Shown here one piece after another: positions 1-8,746 of a stretch of DNA of 47,876 nucleotides (positions are counted from its first letter, which is position 1; each line of letters begins with the position of its first letter). Source of the DNA: Candidatus Omnitrophota bacterium (GTDB taxonomy: Bacteria; Omnitrophota; Gorgyraeia; Zapsychrales; Zapsychraceae); the NCBI GenBank assembly GCA_015233405.1, contig JADFXT010000016.1:1-47876 (forward strand). The letters are read 5' to 3'. The position numbers were made by a program, and so were the translations under genes. The notes beneath the pieces were generated by a model. That model searched no databases. It was given only the letters and a program-made list of their open reading frames with translations, and had not been told where the DNA came from.

Positions 1-18
1 TATCGAATTTGCTTTGTA

Positions 19-1650
19 TCATTTCTTGAATTGGATTAACGACGGGTCATATTCTGCCGGCTTTTCAAATCCCAAAAGATTTAGGATGGTCGCTGCAACA
101 TTGGACAACCCCTGTTTAGGAAGATTCGCCATAACATACTCGCCTTGGTACCCCGCATCCACAATAGCTAATGGCACTTTGTTTAGCGAATGCGCGGTGC
201 TGACGACCTTTTTGCCTTTGGAAACGGTAAACATCTCGTCCGCATTACCATGGTCCGCGCTGATCACGACAATCCCGCCAAGTTCCTGAACGATTTTAAT
301 CAGCTTTCCGACGCATTCATCCACGGTTTCAACGGCCGTAAGGATCGCAGGGATTTTTCCCGTGTGCCCGACCATATCGCCATTGGCGAAGTTGAGTCGT
401 CCGAATTTAAACTCCCCACTCTTTAAAAGTTTAATAGTCTCTTCCGTGATTTCAGCCGCCTTCATTTTAGGCTTCTGGTCGAACTGGATCTTGTCCGACG
501 GGACTTCGATATACAGCTCCATGTTCTCATCCACATAGCCGGACTTGTTCCCGTTCCAGAAATAAGTAACATGGCCGTATTTTTGTGTCTCGGAAATCGC
601 AAAACATTTTACGCCGTTGGCGCACAGATATTCGCTTAAGGTCTGCCCAATCTGCGGAGGGTTGACCAAAAAATTCTTCGGAACATGAAGGTCGCCGTCA
701 TACTGCATCATCCCGGCATACAACACCTCCGGCACACGTTCACGGTCGAATTCCTTAAAGTCCTTTTCTTCAAATGCACGGGAAATCTCAATGGCCCGGT
801 CTCCACGAAAATTAAAGAATATGACCGCATCACCATTATTTATCGTACCGACGGGATTTCCACTGTGCGCAATTACAAACGAGTTCAAATATTGGTCGGT
901 CATTTTCGCATCTTCGCTGTAATATGTCTCCACCGCCTCTTTGGCTGAATTAAAGAACCGTCCCTTGCCCAGCACGTGAGCGTCCCAGCCGCGTTTGACC
1001 ACATTCCAGTCCGCGTTATAACGGTCCATGGTCGTGACCATGCGCCCGCCGCCGGAAGCTATTTTATAATCCACGCCAAATGCTTGATTCATCTTCGACA
1101 AGAAATCTTCCGTTTTTTCAATGTACGTGAGCGCAGACTTTTCATAAACATCCCGGCCATCTAATAAAATATGCACGCGCACTTTCTTGACACCCTCTTC
1201 GGCGCATTTTTGAATAATGGCAAGCAAATGGTCGATATGCGAATGCACATTGCCGTCGGATAAAAGTCCGATAAAATGCAAAGCGGCATCATTATTTTTC
1301 ACCTGAGTCGTGATCTTATTCCAGATCTCGGTCTTAAAAATATTTCCATTGGAAATTGCATCGCTCACCAAAGAAGCGCCTTGAGAAAAAACGCGTCCGG
1401 CGCCAAGCGCATTATGCCCGACTTCGCTGTTTCCCATGTCCGCATCCGATGGCATCCCAACGGCCGTGCCATGGGCTTGAAGTTTAGTATAAAACGGCCA
1501 TTTCTCCAACATGTGCAATGTGGGCGCGTTAGCCATAAAAACACCGTCACTTTCATCCTGCTTCCCAATTCCGACGCCATCCATGATGATAAACAACAAC
1601 GGCCCTTTGCGGCCATGAAAATCTGCCAGTTTCTTAAGTTCAAATTTCAT
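19..1650 (-). CDS. gpmI: 2,3-bisphosphoglycerate-independent phosphoglycerate mutase
   Basis: This 543-aa protein interconverts 3- and 2-phosphoglycerate in cytosolic glycolysis/gluconeogenesis. The metal-binding motif MDGVGIG (about residues 23-29, Asp24) and the motif DMGNSEVGHNALGAGR with the phosphorylated serine at residue 75 are intact, as is the C-terminal SADHGNAD metal site. The surrounding sequence (AHGTAVGMPSDADMGNSEVGHNALGAGRVFSQG, split here for description) is closer in style to the plant/trypanosomatid-like iPGM branch than to the Bacillus branch, which is also about 30 aa shorter. The ATG start is preceded by GAAAGAGG at a 5-nt spacing. It is the last gene before the window edge and stands alone on the minus strand. 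Function is secure from the motifs; the branch assignment is my inference. Confidence 0.97.
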   Translation of the reverse strand: MKFELKKLADFHGRKGPLLFIIMDGVGIGKQDESDGVFMANAPTLHMLEKWPFYTKLQAHGTAVGMPSDADMGNSEVGHNALGAGRVFSQGASLVSDAISNGNIFKTEIWNKITTQVKNNDAALHFIGLLSDGNVHSHIDHLLAIIQKCAEEGVKKVRVHILLDGRDVYEKSALTYIEKTEDFLSKMNQAFGVDYKIASGGGRMVTTMDRYNADWNVVKRGWDAHVLGKGRFFNSAKEAVETYYSEDAKMTDQYLNSFVIAHSGNPVGTINNGDAVIFFNFRGDRAIEISRAFEEKDFKEFDRERVPEVLYAGMMQYDGDLHVPKNFLVNPPQIGQTLSEYLCANGVKCFAISETQKYGHVTYFWNGNKSGYVDENMELYIEVPSDKIQFDQKPKMKAAEITEETIKLLKSGEFKFGRLNFANGDMVGHTGKIPAILTAVETVDECVGKLIKIVQELGGIVVISADHGNADEMFTVSKGKKVVSTAHSLNKVPLAIVDAGYQGEYVMANLPKQGLSNVAATILNLLGFEKPAEYDPSLIQFKK

Positions 1651-1759
1651 AAAAACCTCTTTCTAATAAATACTAGTATTTATTTAATTATTTAAATTGT
1701 TCCCATTGTACAAAAACTCCAACTATTTTAAAAGGATTTTTTCTGGGTTTCAGATGGGA

Positions 1760-1990
1760 TTAAAATGAACTAAAAATTTGCTTAATGGTAGACGTTAATT
1801 TTGTGGAAAGTTTTCTTTTGGGCATGTGATAAGTCATCCAGGACTTCGAAAACCGCTGGAGCCAATCTGCGGCAGCTAAATCATATCCGATATCATAACC
1901 GGCTTTTTCACTTTCAATCCACCGGTGGCGGTCGATCTCTTCACGAACTCTTTTATCCTGGAGAAGTTTTTGTTCGGTAAGTCCGTTCAT
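1760..1990 (-). CDS. small conserved-looking hypothetical protein (76 aa)
   Basis: I do not recognise a function. The 76-aa product is charged and has a central segment with HRWIESEKAGYDIGYDLAAADW (residues about 21-42 from this start), which resembles the short Hxx-W-S-E-x-AG-x-D-G element of DUF4032-like proteins. That likeness is from memory and weak. I chose the ATG at 1990; an in-frame TTG lies 18 nt upstream at 2008. Neither has a clear Shine-Dalgarno sequence. It lies between gpmI and a secreted protein gene, about 48 nt after the latter's stop, so it could be the last cistron of that unit. Confidence 0.55.
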   Translation of the reverse strand: MNGLTEQKLLQDKRVREEIDRHRWIESEKAGYDIGYDLAAADWLQRFSKSWMTYHMPKRKLSTKLTSTIKQIFSSF

Positions 1991-2038
1991 AAATTCAGCA
2001 TAGCACAAAAATCAACAATGAAAAGATAAAAATTCCCC

Positions 2039-2860
2039 CTACTTCCTCGTCATTAAATCCTTGTCTTCCAGCACTTGCCGAATGGCGATCACACTTCCCG
2101 CTAAAAAGGTCTGGCCCTCCCGTAATTCTCCCTGGTATTCGCTTTCATAAAAACGGTCCAATTTCGATAAAAGCTTGTTCTTTTCCTCTTTGGTAAGGCC
2201 TAAATAAACAAAATCCCCTTTCGAATCGGGCGAGCTGCTAATGAGAACTTTTCCGACAAGCAAAGATGCCTGAAGGATTTTCTTATTAGACTCTTTTCTC
2301 TCTAAAGAAATCTCTTGAACCTTTTTAAAAAAAGCCAGTTGAAACCCCTTGTCCATTTTGCCTCGGGATAAAAGCTTCGAAAGCTTGAGCAATAATCCGT
2401 TTTCCAAATTATTCTGGCCGATTTGTTCATTGCAAGATTTAATAAACAAGTCGGAAGCCTTAAGGATCAATCCATTATCTGGAGTAAGAAATTTCTGAAG
2501 ATAATTTCTGGCCACGCGCAAATTGACATTGTCCACAGCAAGATTATGCGTAACCGTTCGAATCGTCTCCGGATCGCTAAAATTTTCCTGCGAGATGATA
2601 ATAGCCCGTTCTTTTTGTTTGGCATTAGTCTTCAATTGGCTTAAACTGTTAAGGTAGGCTTTGACAAACTCATACTTATTCCCGTCGGGATTGTTGAGTT
2701 TAAACTGCGCGGGGTCCTCAATGATGACGCCCAACGGGCGGAACCCTGAGCCAGAAGACCTTGCAATTGCAGACTCGCTATCTGGCGCATGGGCCGGCGC
2801 ACTGAAGGCAGGACAAACAAAAAAGATGCAGAAAAAAATAACTAAGACAAATCGCTTCAA
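2039..2860 (-). CDS. secreted protein of unknown function, TTG start
   Basis: The protein is 273 aa if it starts at the TTG at 2860, which follows GGGGGAG by only 3 nt; a longer frame runs to 2950 but would overlap the preceding gene and bury the signal peptide. Residues 1-21 (KRFVLVIFFCIFFVCPAFSA) are a typical type I signal peptide with an AFSA cleavage region. The mature part is mostly predicted helix, with evenly spaced hydrophobic residues that could form HEAT- or TPR-like hairpins, but I see no firm motif. It follows two paralogous fibre-like secreted proteins with a 31-nt gap, so it is probably co-transcribed and may assist or anchor them. Function is unknown. Confidence 0.7.
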   Translation of the reverse strand: MKRFVLVIFFCIFFVCPAFSAPAHAPDSESAIARSSGSGFRPLGVIIEDPAQFKLNNPDGNKYEFVKAYLNSLSQLKTNAKQKERAIIISQENFSDPETIRTVTHNLAVDNVNLRVARNYLQKFLTPDNGLILKASDLFIKSCNEQIGQNNLENGLLLKLSKLLSRGKMDKGFQLAFFKKVQEISLERKESNKKILQASLLVGKVLISSSPDSKGDFVYLGLTKEEKNKLLSKLDRFYESEYQGELREGQTFLAGSVIAIRQVLEDKDLMTRK

Positions 2861-2891
2861 CTTCTCCCCCTTATATTTCCTAAACTTTCCT

Positions 2892-4472
2892 TTACTGATC
2901 ACACGCGGAACTTCTACGATACATCTTACCACTATCATCAACGCAAACAAATCCCCCTTTAGTACTCGAGTTTGCTGTGCTTTTCATAGACGTAGATATA
3001 TAGCTATTAGCTTGAATCCAACCATATGTTATAAAAACAAGTGGAGAGCCACTGGCGTTTCCTCTCCATGGCATAAATGCTACAGGAAGAAAATCAGATG
3101 TTGAAAAAGTAGCATCCTCTGAAACTTGAACATTATATACTTTTCCCGGAGTAAGATTCCCAATATCATCAATTCCCATCGTCGGCCAGTATGCGTTGCC
3201 ACCTAGATCTTTTGCTATTACGATCTTATCAGACAGTGAAGCAAATGCAGCTGTCGCGGTTTTATTTGTAAGCGCCATGAGAGCATTAAATTCGATACTA
3301 TTACTTTTATATAGAGGAATTTGCATTGGCTGAGCTGTTGATGTTTGGCCATATTGAATTTTTTGCCAACGATATGCATAAGCATGGGCTTGATCGCCGA
3401 TGCGCAAACAAGCCACCAGATAGCTATCCGTTGCCAGATTATTAGATGTTACAAATTTAATCATCCCCGCCTCACTTTGAAGGCAAGAATCATCATTTTC
3501 ATGATTTGTAGAACTCTCAACACCAATTTGAATTCCTGTACTAGCAATAATCGTATTTCCAAAATATGACACACCATTAACTGATAAATCTGCCTGAGCC
3601 GGGTAACCATTTTCATCTGTAAACTCATATGGGTCTCTACCGATAGTAACATTTCCAAAATAACTAACGCCATTGACCGACAAATCTGCCGTTTCCGTAT
3701 TACCATTAGCATCGGTATATTCATACGCGTTGGCTTCCTCTCCTCCATTAATAACCACAGGACCTTTTACAACCAGTTTTGCCTGAGGATTGGTTTCGCC
3801 AATTCCAACATTTCCATTTCCATTCAGAACCATGGAAGTGCCTGCATAACCTTTGGCACTAAATTGTAATTTCCCATCTTCGAATTTATCTTTAGTCCCA
3901 TGATACCAATAATTTATATAGCCATATGCTGGATTGTTTGTCGTTCCGAAAGTAATACCTGCGGTGTGAGATGAAGAGTCATTCCCATAAGCAGCCAAAG
4001 CTAAATAGACGTCTCGAAAAAAGCCAGCCGGCCTTATCAATACGGCTGTTCCTCCCATCAAACCTGAAACAGGACCTTCGCCTTCAAGAATTCCATTAGC
4101 ATCGCCACCAATTTGAAGCTTTACTCCTGGAGTTGGATTTGCGGCTCCAATCCCCACAGACAAACCAGCAACATCATTCAAAGGAGAAACAACATGCATC
4201 CCACCGTTTTGACTGTTAGTGTGTATATTCCAGACCGCGCTCTGCTGAGACCACCCGCCACTACTACAATACTGAAGCTCTCCAGATGTGTTCACATAAA
4301 GAACACCTATATGATTAGAATCGCATGTGGGTTGGGAAGAACTCGGAACAAGACGGATTTGACTGTAATTGGCAAAAGGAGCAGGATAATACGTCGTAAG
4401 AGAAACCTGACCGGCAAAAGAGATACCGCACAACAAGAAAAAAACAGTAACCGTGAGTAAATATTTCTTCAT
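2892..4472 (-). CDS. secreted fibre-like modular protein, paralogue 1
   Basis: The 526-aa protein starts at the ATG at 4472, six nt after AAAGGAG; the frame continues upstream without a ribosome site. A signal peptide (residues 1-20) is followed by GQVSLTTYYPAPFANYSQIRLVP and a two-cysteine module (PTCDSNHIGVLYVN..ELQYCSSGGW). Further on are GNVGIGETNPQAKLVVKG, a motif like the repeats of trimeric phage-tail or adhesin fibres, and two tandem copies of a Y-E-[FY]-x-D-x-N-G-(x)5-ADLSVNGVSYFGN unit. The C-terminus GGFVCVDDSGKMYRRSSAC ends in a cysteine motif shared with the neighbour at 4568-6043. I infer an extracellular or cell-surface fibre. Its N-terminal 200 aa are almost identical to the neighbour, pointing to recent duplication or gene conversion. 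Confidence 0.85.
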   Translation of the reverse strand: MKKYLLTVTVFFLLCGISFAGQVSLTTYYPAPFANYSQIRLVPSSSQPTCDSNHIGVLYVNTSGELQYCSSGGWSQQSAVWNIHTNSQNGGMHVVSPLNDVAGLSVGIGAANPTPGVKLQIGGDANGILEGEGPVSGLMGGTAVLIRPAGFFRDVYLALAAYGNDSSSHTAGITFGTTNNPAYGYINYWYHGTKDKFEDGKLQFSAKGYAGTSMVLNGNGNVGIGETNPQAKLVVKGPVVINGGEEANAYEYTDANGNTETADLSVNGVSYFGNVTIGRDPYEFTDENGYPAQADLSVNGVSYFGNTIIASTGIQIGVESSTNHENDDSCLQSEAGMIKFVTSNNLATDSYLVACLRIGDQAHAYAYRWQKIQYGQTSTAQPMQIPLYKSNSIEFNALMALTNKTATAAFASLSDKIVIAKDLGGNAYWPTMGIDDIGNLTPGKVYNVQVSEDATFSTSDFLPVAFMPWRGNASGSPLVFITYGWIQANSYISTSMKSTANSSTKGGFVCVDDSGKMYRRSSACDQ

Positions 4473-4495
4473 GTCTGTCTCCTTTGCAAAATGAT

Positions 4496-4509
4496 CGTTA
4501 AATTTAACG
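4496..4509. promoter_or_regulatory. 14-bp perfect palindrome upstream of secreted paralogue 1
   Basis: CGTTAAATTTAACG is a perfect palindrome 23 nt upstream of the ATG at 4472, in the 95-nt gap between the two paralogues. It could be an operator for a dimeric regulator or simply an AT-rich palindrome; only its position and symmetry support a regulatory role. Confidence 0.3.
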
Positions 4510-4567
4510 CTTATTTCCAAAATCAACAACAGAAATTTGTTTTGATAAAAAATCTTTAAATAATTCT

Positions 4568-6043
4568 TTACGGACAACTACCAGTTTTACGATATAATTT
4601 CCCGGCGTCATCAACACAAACATATCCCGCTCCTCCAAGAAGACCGGACGCTTTTATATCACCATTAACATCCAATGCGGTCGTAGGGTTTGTTTTTCCA
4701 ATTCCAACGTTGCCTTCACGATTCCAATATAGAGCCAACGGATTTTGAGTTTTATTTGGCGTACCATTTCCAACTGTTCCAAGAGCTCCAGCATCCCAGC
4801 CATATAAAACCGGGCCGTTCAACGCCGAGCCATTCCATGTAGAGTAATAGCCTATTCCATGATTAGGTTCTGGACGAAAATACAAATCTTGATTGTTCAG
4901 AGTAATGTGATTTGTGTAATCTGTCGGAGCCATCATATGGGATTCTGGCGGATACATCTGCAGCCAAAATGAGCTCTGCTGCACCCATCCGCTACTGGCG
5001 CAATATAGAAGATTTCCTGAACCATTCACATAAAGAGTACCAATATGATTACTATCACATGTCGGCTCAACACTGTTCGTGTTTGGGACAAGCCTAACAG
5101 GAGCGTTAATAATAACTTCATTTCCAAAATAAGCTACACCATTAACAGATAAGCTTGCCATCTCTTGAGAACCATATTCATCCGTAAATTCATACGGTTC
5201 ACCGCCGATAGTAGCATTGCCCAAATAGGCTATACCATTAACTGATAAATCTGCTTGAGCTATATCGCCGTTAACATCATTAAATTCGTACGGGCTAACC
5301 TCTTCGTCGCTGCCAATGGCCACAGGGCCTTTAACAACCAATTTAGCATGAGGAGTTGCCCCACCAATGCCTATACCTAAACCTCCATTCGAATCAAGAA
5401 CCATTGAATCGCCTTTGTTCCCTTTCGCACTAAATAGTAATTTCCCTTCTTCGAATGTATCTTTAGTTCCCTGATAGTTATATCTTATGTAACTATACAC
5501 TGGATTGTTTGTAGTTCCAAAAGTAATACCTGCTGTGTGTGATGAAGAGTCATTCCCATAAGCAGCCAAAGCTAAATAGACATCTCGAAAAAAACCAGCC
5601 GGCCTTATCAATACAGCTGTTCCACCCAACAAGCCTGAAACAGGGCCTTCGCCTTCAAGAAATCCATTAGCATCTCCGCCGATTTGAAGCTTTACCCCTG
5701 GAGTTGGATTTGCGGCTCCAAGGCCAACCTGCAGGCCACCAACATCATTCAAAGGAGAAATAACATGCATTCCACTATTTTGACTGTTAGCGTGTAAATT
5801 CCAGATCGCACTCTGTTGAGACCACCCGCCACTACTACAATACTGAAGCTCTCCGGAAGTATTCACATAAAGAACACCTATATGATTAGAATCGCATGTG
5901 GGTTGGGAGGAATTCGGAACAAGACGGATTTGACTGTAATTCGCAAAAGGAGCAGGATAATACGTCGTAAGAGAAACCTGTCCGGCAAATGAAATCCCAC
6001 AAATCAGAAGAAAAATAAATGCGAGAAAAAGATATTTTTTCAT
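4568..6043 (-). CDS. secreted fibre-like modular protein, paralogue 2
   Basis: The 491-aa protein starts at 6043, after AAAAAGGAG. The signal peptide ends near ISFA-GQV (residue 20). The module SQIRLVP..PTCDSNHIGVLYVN..LQYCSSGGWSQQS..W at residues about 37-82 is repeated at about 314-360 (VRLVP..PTCDSNHIGTLYVN..LLYCASSGWVQQS..W), so the protein has an internal duplication absent from its neighbour. Two ADLSVNG/ASLSVNG units occupy 252-280 and 284-312, and fibre-type repeats GLGIG..TPHAKLVVKG and GNVGIGKTNPTTALDVNGDIKASG lie at about 221-239 and 444-467. The C-terminal AGYVCVDDAGKLYR motif matches paralogue 1. It is the first gene of a likely three-gene secreted unit with its own promoter. Extracellular fibre or surface protein by inference; no enzymatic motif seen. 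Confidence 0.85.
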   Translation of the reverse strand: MKKYLFLAFIFLLICGISFAGQVSLTTYYPAPFANYSQIRLVPNSSQPTCDSNHIGVLYVNTSGELQYCSSGGWSQQSAIWNLHANSQNSGMHVISPLNDVGGLQVGLGAANPTPGVKLQIGGDANGFLEGEGPVSGLLGGTAVLIRPAGFFRDVYLALAAYGNDSSSHTAGITFGTTNNPVYSYIRYNYQGTKDTFEEGKLLFSAKGNKGDSMVLDSNGGLGIGIGGATPHAKLVVKGPVAIGSDEEVSPYEFNDVNGDIAQADLSVNGIAYLGNATIGGEPYEFTDEYGSQEMASLSVNGVAYFGNEVIINAPVRLVPNTNSVEPTCDSNHIGTLYVNGSGNLLYCASSGWVQQSSFWLQMYPPESHMMAPTDYTNHITLNNQDLYFRPEPNHGIGYYSTWNGSALNGPVLYGWDAGALGTVGNGTPNKTQNPLALYWNREGNVGIGKTNPTTALDVNGDIKASGLLGGAGYVCVDDAGKLYRKTGSCP

Positions 6044-6091
6044 TTCCCTCTCCTTTTTAAATGAGCTGTTTCCGTTAAACTATCTAACTTA

Positions 6092-6120
6092 AGTATATAA
6101 TATAAAAAAAGCAGGAACAA
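6092..6120 (-). promoter_or_regulatory. sigma70-type promoter for the secreted-protein cluster
   Basis: On the minus strand TTGTTC and TATACT are separated by 17 nt, about 50 nt upstream of the ATG at 6043. The -10 box matches the consensus at five of six positions and the -35 box at four. No experimental support is available. Confidence 0.5.
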
Positions 6121-6188
6121 TGCCAACTCGAGGTTTTTTTGCTAAAAATTGAAAACGCTACCTTGACCGAGGACGGAATCTCCAATTT

Positions 6189-6311
6189 GTCATTGCGAGC
6201 GAAACCGAAGGCGTAGCGAAGCAATCTTTTTAGATGATTTTCATCTATACTCTACAAAAGATTGCTTCGTTACTTCGTCTGCCTGCCGGCAGGCAGGTTC
6301 CTCGCAATGAC
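6189..6311. repeat. MITE-like inverted repeat with GTCATTGCGAG ends
   Basis: The element begins GTCATTGCGAG and ends CTCGCAATGAC (perfect 11-bp inverted termini). Inner arms GCGAAGCAATCTTTT and AAAAGATTGCTTCG are also inverted, so the whole 123 bp can fold into one long hairpin. It lies between the aldolase gene and the secreted cluster and could act as a transcription terminator in either direction. A 20-bp hairpin sequence is inserted in its right arm (listed separately at 6278-6297). Confidence 0.8.
6278..6297. repeat. nested 20-bp hairpin insert, copy 1
   Basis: The sequence TCTGCCTGCCGGCAGGCAGG interrupts the right arm of the surrounding inverted repeat: removing it restores CTTCG-TTCCTCGCAATGAC. 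It contains the hairpin CCTGCC-GGCA-GGCAGG preceded by TCTG. Four closely related copies sit inside other repeat families in this window. Confidence 0.7.
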
Positions 6312-6318
6312 ACCCAAA

Positions 6319-7326
6319 CTAAGCTTTTCCTGCGGAGCCGAGGACATTCTGGTTCTTTTGCTTATACATCGTAACAAGCGCGTCTCTCGCCGGGCCTAAA
6401 TATTTTCTCGGATCAAATTCTGCCGGCTTTTCGGCAAATGTTTTACGAATGGCCGCGGTCATCCAAAGACGTCCATCGGAATCGATATTCACTTTACAAA
6501 CAGCAGACTTGGCTGCCTTACGAATTTGTTCTTCGGGAATACCGACGGAATCCTTTAAAGCTCCGCCATTCGCGTTAATGATTTTCACCGCTTCAATCGG
6601 CACGGACGATGCGCCATGAAGGACGATGGGAAATCCAGGAATCTTTTTTTCAATTTCTTCGAGGATATCAAAGCGCAATTCTGGTGGAATAAAAATGCCG
6701 TCGGCGTTCTTAGTACATTGCTCCGGCTTAAATTTATTAGCGCCATGGGAGGTGCCGATCGAAATCGCCAAGGAATCAACACCGGTCTTGCTCACGAATT
6801 CCACAACTTCTTCAGGTTGCGTATAGTGCGATTTTTCTGAGGAAACCTCGTCTTCAATACCAGCCAAAACGCCCAGCTCACCTTCGACAGTTACATCATG
6901 CTGATGAGCAAACTCGACGACCTTTTTCGTAAGCGCAATATTGTCCGCAAAAGAATGGTGCGAGCCGTCGATCATGACCGAAGAAAATCCTGTTTCAATA
7001 CAGGACTTGGCCAATTCAAAGGTATCGCCATGATCCAAATGAAGAGCAATGGGGATTTCCTTTAAACCTTTTTCCGCTGCCATGGATTTCATCATCTCGA
7101 CCGCGCCTTGCCCCATATATCTTAAGAGAACTTGATTGGCATATTTTCTGGCGCCGCTTGAGACCTGCAAGATGACCGGCGATTGCGTCTCGACGCAGGC
7201 CGTAATGATCGCCTGAATCTGCTCCATATTATTAAAGTTATAGGCGGGAATAGCATACTGCCCTTTAATCGCGCCTTTAAACATTTCTCTGGTGTTGACG
7301 AGACCTAATTCTTTGTACGAGACCAT
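6319..7326 (-). CDS. fba: class II fructose-bisphosphate aldolase
   Basis: This 335-aa zinc enzyme cleaves or forms fructose 1,6-bisphosphate in glycolysis/gluconeogenesis. The motif ALHLDHGD (catalytic Asp98, zinc ligand His99), the segment GFSSVMIDGSH, the second zinc histidine in GTSHGANKF (His194) and the third in VLHGASS (about residue 238) are present. The ATG start is preceded by AAGGAG at 7 nt. Length is normal for the type with a 330-350 aa chain. It is probably transcribed alone or after the Nudix gene, 20 nt upstream; the inverted repeat beyond its stop may end the transcript. Confidence 0.97.
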   Translation of the reverse strand: MVSYKELGLVNTREMFKGAIKGQYAIPAYNFNNMEQIQAIITACVETQSPVILQVSSGARKYANQVLLRYMGQGAVEMMKSMAAEKGLKEIPIALHLDHGDTFELAKSCIETGFSSVMIDGSHHSFADNIALTKKVVEFAHQHDVTVEGELGVLAGIEDEVSSEKSHYTQPEEVVEFVSKTGVDSLAISIGTSHGANKFKPEQCTKNADGIFIPPELRFDILEEIEKKIPGFPIVLHGASSVPIEAVKIINANGGALKDSVGIPEEQIRKAAKSAVCKVNIDSDGRLWMTAAIRKTFAEKPAEFDPRKYLGPARDALVTMYKQKNQNVLGSAGKA

Positions 7327-7346
7327 TGGTTCACTCCTTCGTTAGT

Positions 7347-7907
7347 TTAGTTAATTATTGTTTTATTATATTTTTTAAGAAGATAAAGTCCAGCATAAAT
7401 ACGCGGGCTCACCAATCGCCCCTTTTTCCTCATTTCTTCCATCCAATCTTCCACGCAATCAAAAAGAACGGTATGAACTTTGATGGACTCAAGCTCGTCG
7501 CCTCCGCCGCTACCCACTTTCTTTAAATCATAGGCAACAACAACCGTCAGCATATCTGAACTGATGCCACTGGCCGCAGGACCGTGCAACACTTTAATCA
7601 TTCTTCCGGCTTTATAACCAGTCTCTTCCAGCAATTCCCGTCTGGCGCCTTCAATCAAAGTTTCTTTCTTTCTTGATTTTCCGTCATTGACGAGCCCGGC
7701 AGGAAACTCGATCACATTCTTATCGACCGGCGGACGGTATTGCTCGACGAATATCACCTCTTTTTTGTCTGTCATGGCCAGGATAATAACAATCGCACTA
7801 CAATTTTTGCGCTCAATATATTCCCAGTATCCTTTTTTGACAAAACGAATATGCCGTCCGTCTTTAAGAATAACTTTTTTTGCTTTCTTGTTCTGCTGTG
7901 GATTCAT
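7347..7907 (-). CDS. Nudix hydrolase, ADP-ribose pyrophosphatase-like
   Basis: The 186-aa protein has a Nudix signature centred on GARRELLEETGY, with the upstream FPAGLV typical of ADP-sugar pyrophosphatases (NudF/ADPRase group) and VEQYRPPVDKNVIEFPAG, the strand-loop that precedes it in that group. The stretch between the first glycine and REL is a few residues longer than the strict 23-residue Nudix box. I chose the ATG at 7907 (AGGGG about 10 nt upstream) over an in-frame GTG at 7934 that lacks a ribosome site. Likely role is hydrolysis of ADP-ribose or related nucleotide sugars in the cytoplasm. The exact substrate cannot be told from the sequence. Confidence 0.88.
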   Translation of the reverse strand: MNPQQNKKAKKVILKDGRHIRFVKKGYWEYIERKNCSAIVIILAMTDKKEVIFVEQYRPPVDKNVIEFPAGLVNDGKSRKKETLIEGARRELLEETGYKAGRMIKVLHGPAASGISSDMLTVVVAYDLKKVGSGGGDELESIKVHTVLFDCVEDWMEEMRKKGRLVSPRIYAGLYLLKKYNKTIIN

Positions 7908-7986
7908 GAGAAAATGGCCCCTGCAAATTTTCACCTGTCGTGAATTACAGGGCGAAGATGACTGGCCTGAATATCAAGGAGATTTC

Positions 7987-8598
7987 CTACTTCATTGTAT
8001 TTTGAGGAGTATTGGTCTTTGGCTCTTCCTTTTTTCCTTCTAAAGACGTGGTTAAAACATTACCGACGGTTTTGCCTAAATCTTCCGCTTTCCATTTCTT
8101 AAGGGTAATCACATTCTCAAACGTCAATTTGATCTCGCCGTAATAATAAATGGAATACTGGCCATCGCCAAAAGTCTCATCGACCTCTGTCGGCTCTTTA
8201 TAATCTTTCTTGATCTTCTCGATCAATTCAATATAATTCCCGACGATCTTTTCATCGGCCAAATCTTTCCTTAATTTCTTAATTTCGTTAGTATACTGAA
8301 TTTTGTGCGAATAATCGTATTCCCATTTGCGCATGTAATGCTTTTTTTCAAAATCCAGCCTGACTTTCCCGTAATCATAAACGATGACCTTATCGGTGTT
8401 ATCAATACTTGCGGCGTCGCCATAGCGGTCTTGGATTTCGCTTAAGCGAGTATTTCCGGTTTGGACCTTCCCGTCCACGAGATCCTGGATCAAGTTCTTG
8501 ATTTCCTGGTCGCTGGCTAAAACCCCTTTAAGGGCATGAGCGACAGGAATACTCATTAAAAAGAACGATAAAACGAAGAGGAATCGAACAAATTTCAT
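7987..8598 (-). CDS. secreted protein with two duplicated domains
   Basis: The 203-aa product starts at the ATG at 8598, with AAAGG 9 nt upstream. Residues 1-23 form a signal peptide ending PVAHA. Two homologous halves follow: RYGDAASIDNTDKVIVYDYGKVRLDFEKKHYMRKWEYD and, about 75 residues later, YKEPTEVDETFGDGQYSIYYYGEIKLTFENVITLKKWKAED (each described in pieces). Each half predicts as strand-rich with a Y-x-Y-G-x-[VI]-[RK]-L-x-F core. The C-terminal tail is Lys/Glu/Thr-rich. I do not recognise a family; the fold resembles small outer-membrane-lipoprotein assembly (SmpA/BamE-like) domains in its GxP/GxY-Y pattern, which is only a suggestion. Confidence 0.75.
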   Translation of the reverse strand: MKFVRFLFVLSFFLMSIPVAHALKGVLASDQEIKNLIQDLVDGKVQTGNTRLSEIQDRYGDAASIDNTDKVIVYDYGKVRLDFEKKHYMRKWEYDYSHKIQYTNEIKKLRKDLADEKIVGNYIELIEKIKKDYKEPTEVDETFGDGQYSIYYYGEIKLTFENVITLKKWKAEDLGKTVGNVLTTSLEGKKEEPKTNTPQNTMK

Positions 8599-8651
8599 AA
8601 AAGCCAACCTTTCTTAAGAGAAATTGGTTGTATTGTATTTTTCAAGTGTTC

Positions 8652-8680
8652 ATTATAACATAGAAACATGAGCAGGCTAA
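8652..8680 (-). promoter_or_regulatory. promoter for the duplicated-domain secreted protein
   Basis: A perfect TATAAT -10 box on the minus strand lies 54 nt upstream of the ATG at 8598; a weak -35 (TTAGCC) sits 17 nt further upstream. The -10 match is the main support. Confidence 0.45.
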
Positions 8681-8746
8681 AAAAATCATGGAATTTTTTC
8701 CGTCTCTTAATTATTAATTCCATATGCCGGCGCCGAGTTTGCCCAA

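Noticed and set aside
2861-2950. Upstream extension of the secreted protein gene to 2950
   Set aside because: It would overlap the preceding gene and place 30 residues before a textbook signal peptide; the TTG at 2860 with GGGGGAG nearby is better.
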